Positions 1-6,076 of a stretch of 8,004 nucleotides of DNA are shown here, in pieces. The notes under the pieces were generated by a model, which had not been told where the DNA came from, did not search any database, and was given only the letters and a program-made list of their open reading frames with translations. Every line of letters starts with the position of its first letter. Position 1 is the first letter of the stretch. Origin of the DNA: Pseudonocardiaceae bacterium (GTDB lineage: Bacteria; Actinomycetota; Actinomycetes; Mycobacteriales; Pseudonocardiaceae); contig JAICSB010000133.1 of the NCBI GenBank assembly GCA_025937115.1, forward strand, positions 1-8,004. Reading direction: 5' to 3'. A program made the position numbers and the translations under genes.

Positions 1-747
1 AAGCAGCCGAGCAACGAGCCGGAGGTAGCCGGTTCCGGAGCGCAGACCCACAGCCCGAGCCGCACCGCGCCGGTCCATGTTTTCCCTGACCTCGACGACA
101 GCACTGGCCACGACAGTCTCACACCGCGCCAGCGCCGGGTCCTCGAGGTGATCCGGGAGTGGGTGCAGCGGTTCGGCTACCCGCCGAGTGTGCGCGAGAT
201 CGGCGAGGCGGTCGGGCTCACGTCGACATCGTCGGTCGCACATCAGCTGCGCGCCCTGGAGACCAAAGGCTACTTGCGCCGGGACCCCAACCGGCCTCGT
301 GCGGTCGGTGTCCGACCCGCCGACAGTCCACCTCAGGCATCGGAAACCCCCAGCGAGGAGCCCGATCGCCCCAAGCCTGTTTTCGTCCCCGTGGTCGGCC
401 GGATCGCCGCAGGTGGTCCGGTGCTCGCCGAGCAGGCCGTCGAAGACGTCTTCCCGCTGCCGAAAGAACTCGTCGGTGAGGGATCGCTGTTTCTGTTACG
501 GGTGGTGGGTGACTCGATGGTGGAAGCGGCGATCACCGACGGAGACTGGGTGGTCGTCCGCCAACAGCCCAGCGCCGAGAACGGAGACATCGTCGCCGCC
601 ATGATCGATGGTGAGGCGACCGTGAAAACATTCAAGCGCCGTGACGGGCACGTCTGGCTGCTCCCCCACAACCCCGCCTATCAGCCGATTCCGGGCGACG
701 ACGCGACCGTGCTCGGCCGGGTGGTGACGGTGCTGCGACGGTTGTGA
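1..747 (+). CDS. lexA: LexA, SOS-response transcriptional repressor (5' end cut by window edge)
   Basis: LexA represses DNA-damage genes; RecA filaments on single-stranded DNA trigger its self-cleavage. The frame is open from base 1. The only possible in-frame start, GTG at 148, would cut into helix 1 of the winged helix-turn-helix, so the true start lies outside the window. Counting visible codons from base 1, residues 1-39 are a polar, probably disordered tail. Residues 40-100 are the DNA-binding domain ([10 protein letters not shown], then the recognition segment [14 protein letters not shown]). A Pro/Glu-rich linker follows, then the S24 peptidase domain. The scissile Ala-Gly of GRIAAGG is encoded at 409-414. 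The catalytic serine of GDSM is at 514-516 and the catalytic lysine of TVKTFKR at 625-627, so self-cleavage should be intact. With at least 248 residues it is longer than E. coli LexA (202), mostly through the N-terminal tail. Its promoter and SOS box are not visible. Confidence 0.97.
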   Translation, partial: KQPSNEPEVAGSGAQTHSPSRTAPVHVFPDLDDSTGHDSLTPRQRRVLEVIREWVQRFGYPPSVREIGEAVGLTSTSSVAHQLRALETKGYLRRDPNRPRAVGVRPADSPPQASETPSEEPDRPKPVFVPVVGRIAAGGPVLAEQAVEDVFPLPKELVGEGSLFLLRVVGDSMVEAAITDGDWVVVRQQPSAENGDIVAAMIDGEATVKTFKRRDGHVWLLPHNPAYQPIPGDDATVLGRVVTVLRRL

Positions 748-760
748 GCCTGGACGGTGG

Positions 761-774
761 CTGGACTAGACCAG
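761..774. other. Near-palindrome at the lexA/hflX convergent junction
   Basis: CTGGACTAGACCAG is symmetrical around CTAG except for one A-A mismatch on each side, and it includes the hflX TAG stop. It lies where two convergent genes end 18 bases apart. There is no T-tract on either strand and the perfect outer stem is only 4 bp, so it is not a classical intrinsic terminator. It may be chance or a weak bidirectional end signal. Confidence 0.2.
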
Positions 775-2187
775 ATACGCGGCAAGTGCGCAGGCGAGGT
801 CCGGCCGCACCCGTGCGCGCAGCCGGGTACCACTTTCAGTGTGGTCGGTATCCAGCATTTCGCCTTCGGCATGCACCCGGGCGACCAACGCACCTTCGGT
901 CCACGGCAACAACGCGTCGACTTCAACGTGCGGTTGCGGCAACCCGTCGGCGATGCGCTGGACCAACCCGGCGATGCCGGCCCCGGTGTGCGCGGAGACG
1001 AAGGACGCGTTGGGCAGCAGATGGCGCAGGCGAGACAGCACGAGCTGATCTGCGCTGTCGATCTTGTTCACCACCAGTAACTCAGGCGGCATCGGCACCT
1101 CGCGACCCTGGGTGATCTCAGCGAGGACCTCGCGCACCGCCTCTACCTGGAGTTCAGGCATCGGATCGGCGCCGTCGACCACATGCAGCAGCAGATCCGC
1201 GTCGGCTGTCTCCTCCAGCGTGGAGCGAAACGCCTCCACCAACTGATGCGGCAGGTGACGGACAAAACCGACGGTGTCGGTCAGGGTGTACTCCTGCCCT
1301 TGCGGTGTGCTGGCCCGGCGAGTGGTGGGATCCAGAGTGGCGAACAGAGCGTCCTGCACCAGCACCTCGGCGCCGGTGATCACGTTGAGCAGGCTGGATT
1401 TGCCCGCGTTGGTGTAGCCGACGATGGCCACATTGGGCACCTCGTTGGCTCGCCTGCGACCCCGCTTGGTGTCGCGGATCGTCCGCATCGCGGCGATCTC
1501 GCGGCGCAGCTTGGCCAGCCTGCGGTGGATGCGCCGCCGGTCGGTCTCCAGCTTCGTCTCCCCTGGGCCGCGAGTACCCACGCCACCGCTGGCCCCGCCA
1601 CCCGCACCGCCGGCTTGCCGGGACAACGACTCGCCCCAACCACGAAGCCGCGGCAGGAAGTAACTCAACTGGGCCAGCTCGACCTGCGCCTTGCCTTCCC
1701 GGGAGCGGGCGTGCTGGGCGAAGATATCCAGGATCAGTGCGGTCCGGTCGACGACCTTGACCTTGAGCTTGGCCTCCAGCTGCCGCAGTTGGCCGGGGCT
1801 GAGTTCACCATCGCAGATCACCGTGTCCGCGGCGGTGCGCAGAACGATCTCGCGCAGCTCGAGGACCTTGCCGGAGCCGATGTACGTCGCCGGATCGGGG
1901 CGCTCGCGGCGCTGGACCATAGCGTCGAGTACCTGGGACCCGGCAGTCTCGGCAAGCCGTGCCAGTTCGGCCATCGACGCGCTGGCCTGGGCCGCGGAGT
2001 CGTCGGTCCATACCCCGACGAGCACCACGCGCTCCAGGCGAAGCTGCCGGTACTCGACTTCGGTGACATCAGCGAGCTCGGTGGACAGCCCGGGCACGCG
2101 ACGTAGCGCGGAGCGCTCTTCGAGATCCAGTTCTCCTCGCGAGGTAGAGCTCGGACCGCGGGACGGAAAATTCGGTGAGGTTGTCAT
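766..2187 (-). CDS. hflX: HflX, ribosome-associated GTPase
   Basis: HflX is a GTPase (also ATPase in some species) that binds 70S/50S ribosomes and splits stalled ones; in mycobacteria it contributes to tolerance of macrolide-type antibiotics. The 473 residues show the family order. The N-terminal HflX domain (about 40-190) contains TYIGSGKVLELRE and CDGELSPGQL. A Gly-rich linker ending in GTRGPGETKLETDRRRI (about 192-220) leads to a basic helical segment. The G domain has P-loop GYTNAGKS (257-264), switch I ATLDPTTRR (283-291), G3 DTVGF (304-308), G4 NKID (374-377) and G5 VSAHTG (397-402). A C-terminal domain follows to 473. All GTPase motifs are intact. The ATG at 2187 gives an N-terminus like those of other actinobacterial HflX proteins, but its Shine-Dalgarno candidate GAGAGG (2196-2191) is only 3 bases away. 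It is the last gene of the miaA-dapF-hflX operon, 64 bases after dapF, so transcription from upstream is likely. Confidence 0.97.
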   Translation of the reverse strand: MTTSPNFPSRGPSSTSRGELDLEERSALRRVPGLSTELADVTEVEYRQLRLERVVLVGVWTDDSAAQASASMAELARLAETAGSQVLDAMVQRRERPDPATYIGSGKVLELREIVLRTAADTVICDGELSPGQLRQLEAKLKVKVVDRTALILDIFAQHARSREGKAQVELAQLSYFLPRLRGWGESLSRQAGGAGGGASGGVGTRGPGETKLETDRRRIHRRLAKLRREIAAMRTIRDTKRGRRRANEVPNVAIVGYTNAGKSSLLNVITGAEVLVQDALFATLDPTTRRASTPQGQEYTLTDTVGFVRHLPHQLVEAFRSTLEETADADLLLHVVDGADPMPELQVEAVREVLAEITQGREVPMPPELLVVNKIDSADQLVLSRLRHLLPNASFVSAHTGAGIAGLVQRIADGLPQPHVEVDALLPWTEGALVARVHAEGEMLDTDHTESGTRLRARVRPDLACALAAYLV

Positions 2188-2198
2188 ACGCCTCTCAT
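2184..2198 (-). promoter_or_regulatory. Possible four-codon upstream ORF overlapping the hflX start
   Basis: Reading leftward from 2198 the sequence is ATG AGA GGC GTA TGA. This tiny frame (MRGV) contains the putative hflX Shine-Dalgarno sequence, and its TGA overlaps the hflX ATG as ATGA. Such an arrangement can allow stop-and-restart coupling or ribosome loading control. It is also short enough to arise by chance, and I see no clear ribosome-binding site for it. Confidence 0.25.
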
Positions 2199-2219
2199 CG
2201 TGACACGTCTGGGCGAATC

Positions 2220-2243
2220 ATGCTCTCGAATTCCGCAGAGCAT
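2220..2243 (-). other. Hairpin between dapF and hflX
   Basis: ATGCTCT (2220-2226) and AGAGCAT (2237-2243) are perfect inverted copies around a 10-base loop. In the leftward transcript the hairpin forms 8 bases after the dapF stop and about 32 bases before the hflX ATG. No U-run follows, so full termination is unlikely. It could mark an RNA processing or stability point, or a partial attenuator within the operon. Confidence 0.4.
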
Positions 2244-2251
2244 CCAGCTGA

Positions 2252-3088
2252 TCAGTGCGCCGACCACCAGTCGAGAGCCAGCCGGCCCCGTGCGACGAGA
2301 ACCGCGGGACCGGTGAGCATGCTGCCGTCCCGAGTGATCTCGACGTGCAGCCGGCCTCCCGACACCTGTACCTCCGCCGCGCCGTTGTCCTGGTCTTGCG
2401 CGTCCAGCGCTGCGGCGAGCGCAGCCACCGTTCCGGTGCCACAGGAGCGGGTCTCGCCCACTCCCCGTTCGTGCACCCGCATCCGCAGGTGCCCAGCGGA
2501 CAGCACGTTGATGAACTCGACGTTGACGCCGTGCGGGAAGGTTGCGGGATCGTGCCCCGGCGGCACGGAAAGGTCCAGCTGCTCCACCGCCACCTCGGTC
2601 ACGCAGGCAAGATGAGGATTGCCGAGGTCCACGACGAGCCCCGAGAATGCCGCACCCCCGACGGTCACCGTGGACTTGCCGTTGCGCTGCACCTGACCCA
2701 TCTCGACCGTCACCGAGCCGTCCTCATTGCACCGCACCGTGCGCGGACCGGACCTGCTGCCGATCCGGAACTCACGATCGGACACAAACCCGGCGTCAGT
2801 GAGGTAACGGGCGAAGACTCGGGCCCCGTTGCCACACAGCTCAGCGACGGAACCGTCGGCATTGCGGTAATCCATGAACCACTCGTCCGGTGAAGTGCCC
2901 GGCGGCGGGTCGCTCACCAGCGCACCCGGCACCACCCGCAGCACCCCGTCGGCCCCCAGCCCGCCGCGCCGGTCACACAGCACGCGCACCCGAGATGGTG
3001 TCAGGTCCACCGCGCCGGTGGGGTCGGGTAACAGGACGAAGTCGTTCTCCGTCCCGTGCCCCTTGAGAAACTCGATGCCCTGCTCCAT
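2252..3088 (-). CDS. dapF: DapF, diaminopimelate epimerase
   Basis: DapF converts LL-diaminopimelate to meso-diaminopimelate in the cytoplasm, using two cysteines and no cofactor. The product feeds lysine synthesis and the DAP-type peptidoglycan of mycobacteria. The 278 residues match the family's usual length. N-terminal signature: FLKGHGTENDFVLL (7-20) and DRRGGLGADGVL (39-50). First active-site cysteine: C85 in LCGNGARVFARYL. Substrate region: DLGNPHLACV (154-163) and GVNVEFINV (187-195). Second active-site cysteine: C216 in GETRSCGTGT (211-220). The C-terminus, ALDWWSAH, resembles other mycobacterial DapF proteins. The ATG at 3088 was chosen because GGAG lies just upstream (spacing 3) and only a few residues precede the conserved KGHGT motif. 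It begins 11 bases after the miaA stop, which points to co-transcription. Confidence 0.97.
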   Translation of the reverse strand: MEQGIEFLKGHGTENDFVLLPDPTGAVDLTPSRVRVLCDRRGGLGADGVLRVVPGALVSDPPPGTSPDEWFMDYRNADGSVAELCGNGARVFARYLTDAGFVSDREFRIGSRSGPRTVRCNEDGSVTVEMGQVQRNGKSTVTVGGAAFSGLVVDLGNPHLACVTEVAVEQLDLSVPPGHDPATFPHGVNVEFINVLSAGHLRMRVHERGVGETRSCGTGTVAALAAALDAQDQDNGAAEVQVSGGRLHVEITRDGSMLTGPAVLVARGRLALDWWSAH

Positions 3089-3099
3089 CGGCTCCGAGC

Positions 3100-4008
3100 C
3101 TATCTGTCCGCGGCCACGCGCAGCGCAGCGTCGAGCAAGTCGGGGCGCTGGCAGTCCAACCAGCTGATCCGGCTGTCACGCCGAAACCAGCTGCGCTGCC
3201 GGCGGATGAAGCGCCGGGTCGCTTGGGCGGTCGGGCCGGCGGCGCAGGCAGGATCAGCTCCTGCGTCCAGTGCGGCGATGACCTGCTGGTAGCCCAGGGC
3301 CCGCGACGCCGTCCGGCCGCCCCGTAAGCCGCAAGACAGCAGTCTGCGGACTTCATCGACCAGCCCGTCGGTGAACATCCGATCCACCCGCGCGTCGACC
3401 CGCGCGTCGAGGACCGCGGGATCGGTATCCAGCCCGATGATCGCGGCTCGGTAACGCGCCGGACCGGGCGGTGGCAGCGCCGCGGAGAACGGACGGCCGG
3501 TGAGCTGGATGACCTCCAGCGCCCGCACCACCCGGCGGCCGTTGCTCGGCAGGATGCGGCCAGCAGCTACCGGGTCGAGTCGATGCAGCCGGTGATGTAG
3601 TGCCGACGCCCCCTGCTGCGCCAGCTCGGCCTCAAGCTCCGCACGCAGTTCGGGGTCGGTGCCCGGGAAATCCAAGTCGTCCAGCACAGCCTGCACGTAC
3701 AGTCCCGAGCCGCCGGCGAGCACCGGCACCGCACCCGCGGCGAGTAGCTCCTCGACGATGCGGCGGGCTTCGCGTTGGTAGGCCGCCACCGATGCGGTCT
3801 CGGTGACGTCGAGGACGTCTAGCAGATGGTGCCGCACCGCAGCGCGCTGCGGTGGTGGCAGCTTCGCGGTACCGATGTCCATGCCACGGTAGAGTTGCAT
3901 GGCGTCGGCGTTGACCACCTCGCCACCCAGACTGCGGGCCAGCTGCACCGCAAGGTCGGACTTGCCGGTGCCGGTCGGACCGACCACCGCCAGGGCGCGT
4001 GGATTCAT
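3100..4008 (-). CDS. miaA: MiaA, tRNA dimethylallyltransferase
   Basis: MiaA transfers the dimethylallyl group of DMAPP to N6 of A37, next to the anticodon of tRNAs reading UNN codons, giving i6A37, the substrate of MiaB encoded about 2 kb away. The 302 residues begin [20 protein letters not shown], so the P-loop GPTGTGKS sits at 10-17. Further family motifs are [18 protein letters not shown] (33-50, with D35 the probable catalytic base), [12 protein letters not shown] (98-109), RRVVRALEV (158-166), GRPFS (171-175), ALGYQQV (237-243) and the tRNA-binding region [15 protein letters not shown] (264-278). The frame stays open upstream to 4362, but only this ATG puts the P-loop at the usual distance from the N-terminus. 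No strong Shine-Dalgarno is visible (GGTCGG directly before the ATG), so it may be translated from a short leader. It is the first gene of the miaA-dapF-hflX operon. Confidence 0.96.
   Translation of the reverse strand: MNPRALAVVGPTGTGKSDLAVQLARSLGGEVVNADAMQLYRGMDIGTAKLPPPQRAAVRHHLLDVLDVTETASVAAYQREARRIVEELLAAGAVPVLAGGSGLYVQAVLDDLDFPGTDPELRAELEAELAQQGASALHHRLHRLDPVAAGRILPSNGRRVVRALEVIQLTGRPFSAALPPPGPARYRAAIIGLDTDPAVLDARVDARVDRMFTDGLVDEVRRLLSCGLRGGRTASRALGYQQVIAALDAGADPACAAGPTAQATRRFIRRQRSWFRRDSRISWLDCQRPDLLDAALRVAADR
3387..3410. repeat. Perfect 12-bp tandem duplication inside miaA
   Basis: CCCGCGCGTCGA occurs twice in direct succession and encodes a repeated D-A-R-V in MiaA (about residues 201-208). 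The spacing between conserved residues (L-x-x-R-V-x-x-R-V-D-x-M) is as expected for MiaA, so this is probably codon convergence on a periodic helix and not an insertion. Confidence 0.7.
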
Positions 4009-4227
4009 CCGACCGGCACCGGGATCGGTAGATGTGGTGGCACCTCCACGCGTACGATCACCGCTGCAGGTTAGTGCCACTTCGCACCTGCTTCCCTGTC
4101 CGCGCGCCCGAACTGCTTCAATGCGGCCCTGGCCGAGCATTCGGGACAGCCCGTCGAGGTGCACGCACCCTGTGCAGTCGGGCGCCCGCAGGACGCGGCG
4201 GCGGGCACGAGGTCGAGGAAGGCCGGC
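4009..4227. promoter_or_regulatory. Divergent intergenic region between miaA and the DUF349 gene
   Basis: This 219-base gap must hold promoters for the leftward miaA operon and the rightward DUF349 gene. Hexamers fitting the actinobacterial -10 pattern TAnnnT are TACGAT (4053-4058, plus strand) and TAACCT (4073-4068, minus strand). Neither has a recognisable -35 at the right distance, so the exact promoters are uncertain. The reading frames crossing the gap lack any family resemblance and look like extensions of the flanking genes. Confidence 0.4.
4215..4222 (+). promoter_or_regulatory. Shine-Dalgarno sequence of the DUF349 gene
   Basis: GAGGAAGG lies 5 bases before ATG 4228. It decides the start over the in-frame GTG at 4159, which has no comparable site and would add residues without family character. 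Confidence 0.7.
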
Positions 4228-5523
4228 ATGACCGAGAACAACCAGACCGAGCAACATCTGGAGACTAGTGCTCAACCCGGTCCCCGTCCCGTCGTATTGC
4301 GCGCCTGCCGTGATCCGCAGCGCTGGGGACGAATCGCTGCCGACGGGACGGTGTACACCCACACCGGACAGGGCGAGCGAGCAGTCGGTTCGTGGCAGGC
4401 CGGCACGACCGAGGAAGGGCTAGCTCACTTCGCGCGCCGATTCGACGACCTACTCACCGAAGCCGAACTGCTCGAGTCTCGGTTGACGTCGGGAGTGGCT
4501 GACCCCAAGCATGCGCTGTCCCGGGTTCGAACCTTGCGCGATGACATCGTCGAACCGACCGCCGTGGGCGACCTGGTCGGGCTCACCGCTTTCCTGGACC
4601 ACCTGCAACGACGCGCCGAAGACTACCTCGCCGGCGCTAAGACGGCCCGAGAGCAAGCCAGAGCGCGAGCAACCGCTCGCAAGGAGGCACTGGCGCAGGA
4701 GGCCGAGCAGATCGGCGCCGAGTCCACCCAGTGGAAGACCGGCGGCGACCGGCTGCGCACCATTTTGGATGAGTGGAAGACGATCAAGGGCGTAGACCGG
4801 AAAACCGACGAGGCGCTATGGCGCCGCTTCTCCAAGGCCCGGGATGCCTTCGCCAGGCGACGCGGCGCGCATTTCGCCGAACTCGACCGGCAGCGCGTCG
4901 GGGCCAGGAGCCGTAAGGAGCAGCTGGTCGTCGAGGCCGAGACGCTGGCCGAGTCCACCGACTGGGGCGCCACCGCGAGTCGCTTCCGAACCATGATGGC
5001 CGAGTGGAAGGCGGCAGGCCGCGCCCCCAAGGAAGCCGACGATGCCTTGTGGCAACGATTCCGGGCCGCCCAGGAACGCTTCTTCAGCCATCGCTCCGCG
5101 ACCTTCTCCAGTCGCGACTCGGAGTCGGAGCGCAACGTGACGCGGAAGCAGGAGCTGGTCGCTGCCGCGGAACGGATTGATCCCGCCGGTGACGTCGAGG
5201 CGGCCCGAGCGCAGCTGCGGAGCATTCAGGAACGCTGGGAAGCAGTGGGCAAAATTCCGCGCGAGCGGGTCAAAGAACTTGAAGCCCGCTTGCGCGCCGT
5301 CGAGGATCGAATCCGCACGGCGACCAACACGCAGTGGAAACAGATCGACCCGGAGTCTGAGGCCCGGGTGGCCCAGTTCCGGGAAAGGGTGGAGCAGTAC
5401 GAGGCACAGGCAGCGAAGGCCCGCGCCGCTGGCGATGACCGCCGCGCCAGCACCGCACAGGCCCAGGCTGAACAGTGGCGGGAGTGGCTGGCCGCCGCAG
5501 AACGGGCTGTCACCAGCCGGTGA
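4228..5523 (+). CDS. DUF349 repeat protein of unknown function
   Basis: I recognise this as the mycobacterial DUF349 protein (Rv2731 type). Its function is unknown. The 431 residues are soluble and strongly charged, with no signal peptide or membrane segment. After a disordered start comes a small conserved segment (about 20-60: [20 protein letters not shown], then VYTHTGQG). Helical sequence fills the rest. Three DUF349-like repeats are visible: [19 protein letters not shown] at about 180-198, [19 protein letters not shown] at 257-275, and a diverged [19 protein letters not shown] at 333-351. Each has an E-W or E-R-W core, a K/G turn, and in the first two a downstream F-x-x-A-R/Q-x-x-F. The repeats are separated by Arg/Glu/Ala-rich likely coiled coil. 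The C-terminus (375-431) is Gln/Ala-rich helix. It appears monocistronic, transcribed away from miaA and converging on the membrane gene 46 bases beyond its stop. A scaffolding or nucleic-acid role is only a guess from its charge. Confidence 0.92.
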   Translation: MTENNQTEQHLETSAQPGPRPVVLRACRDPQRWGRIAADGTVYTHTGQGERAVGSWQAGTTEEGLAHFARRFDDLLTEAELLESRLTSGVADPKHALSRVRTLRDDIVEPTAVGDLVGLTAFLDHLQRRAEDYLAGAKTAREQARARATARKEALAQEAEQIGAESTQWKTGGDRLRTILDEWKTIKGVDRKTDEALWRRFSKARDAFARRRGAHFAELDRQRVGARSRKEQLVVEAETLAESTDWGATASRFRTMMAEWKAAGRAPKEADDALWQRFRAAQERFFSHRSATFSSRDSESERNVTRKQELVAAAERIDPAGDVEAARAQLRSIQERWEAVGKIPRERVKELEARLRAVEDRIRTATNTQWKQIDPESEARVAQFRERVEQYEAQAAKARAAGDDRRASTAQAQAEQWREWLAAAERAVTSR

Positions 5524-5532
5524 AGGCAACCA

Positions 5533-5584
5533 GCTACTGGCCGGGACAGCTTGCTGGCGCGGGACAAGGCTATTGGCGGGACAG
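5533..5584. repeat. Three degenerate direct repeats at a convergent gene junction
   Basis: The core CTGGCCGGGACA (5537-5548) recurs as CTGGCGCGGGACA (5554-5566) and TTGGCGGGACA (5573-5583), each preceded by a similar GCT-containing stretch. The third copy encodes, on the minus strand, the last residues (LSRQ) of the membrane protein; the other two lie just past its stop. This suggests local duplication of the gene's 3' end with later divergence. Confidence 0.5.
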
Positions 5585-6076
5585 AGCCAGCCGCAGCCAT
5601 TGCACGGCCAGTACCGCCATGGCCAGCACCGCCAATACCAGTCCTATTCCGGGCCCGGGGCCGTGCACGGTCTGCCGCGACCAGATCGCCCACACCCCGT
5701 CGAGCACGCAATAGGTACAACCCAGTGCGGTGGCCCAGACCAGACCCCAGCGTCGGGTGACGAGAGCCAGGACGGACAGACCCACGCCCACGGTCAGCGC
5801 TAGGCCCCCGAACATCCGCGGCAACAGTCCGATCCGGTCAGCCGGGTTGGCGGCGCCGCTGAGCACGTCCCAGCCGCTGGCGTCGCCCACCCACGGCAAC
5901 GCGACGGCCAGCAGCAGCAGCATGATCGCCCCGGAAATCACCGCCGCGCGGCTGCCCGGATCGACCCGATGCAATGCCGAGCGCTCCACCGCGTCGATTT
6001 CAGCCCGAAGCGCTGCGATGCCATCCGGATCGTCGGTCATATCGCCGTCCTCACACAGCTCCCGAAAAAGGGTCAT
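5570..6076 (-). CDS. Small four-helix membrane protein (Rv2732c-like), unknown function
   Basis: This is a 168-residue predicted inner-membrane protein resembling the mycobacterial Rv2732c product; its function is unknown. A soluble N-terminus (1-43) contains an acidic/Arg helix ([20 protein letters not shown]). Four hydrophobic spans follow at about 44-63, 88-106, 111-132 and 142-163. The loop between spans 1 and 2 holds W and G residues (SGWDVLSG). No enzyme motif is visible. The first ATG (6076) overlaps the miaB stop as ATGA, suggesting translational coupling. A second in-frame ATG at 6040 has a better Shine-Dalgarno (GAGG, 8 bases upstream) and would give a 156-residue protein starting MTDDPDG. 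I report the longer form but cannot decide between them. It follows miaB in the same leftward operon, so a role near tRNA modification is possible only by association. Confidence 0.85.
   Translation of the reverse strand: MTLFRELCEDGDMTDDPDGIAALRAEIDAVERSALHRVDPGSRAAVISGAIMLLLLAVALPWVGDASGWDVLSGAANPADRIGLLPRMFGGLALTVGVGLSVLALVTRRWGLVWATALGCTYCVLDGVWAIWSRQTVHGPGPGIGLVLAVLAMAVLAVQWLRLALSRQ

Noticed and set aside
148..747. GTG at 148 as the lexA start
   Set aside because: It would delete [10 protein letters not shown], the beginning of helix 1 of the DNA-binding domain, and the same frame is open to the window edge.
1183..2106. 307-codon plus-strand open frame antisense to hflX
   Set aside because: It mirrors the coding strand of a clear HflX gene; long antisense frames are expected in GC-rich DNA and it shows no domain.
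2255..2893. 212-codon plus-strand open frame antisense to dapF
   Set aside because: A GC-driven shadow of an intact DapF gene, with no recognisable motif.
4159..4227. GTG 4159 as the DUF349 gene start
   Set aside because: No ribosome-binding site precedes it, while ATG 4228 has GAGGAAGG at ideal spacing; the added residues have no family character.
4009..4362. An N-terminal extension of MiaA upstream of 4008
   Set aside because: The extra residues lack family similarity, overlap the divergent DUF349 gene, and would put the P-loop more than 100 residues from the N-terminus.
4524..4533. GGTTCGAACC palindrome considered as a LexA (SOS) box
   Set aside because: The mycobacterial SOS box has TCGAAC and GTTCGA separated by four bases; here the half-sites are fused in the opposite arrangement, and it lies inside the DUF349 coding region.
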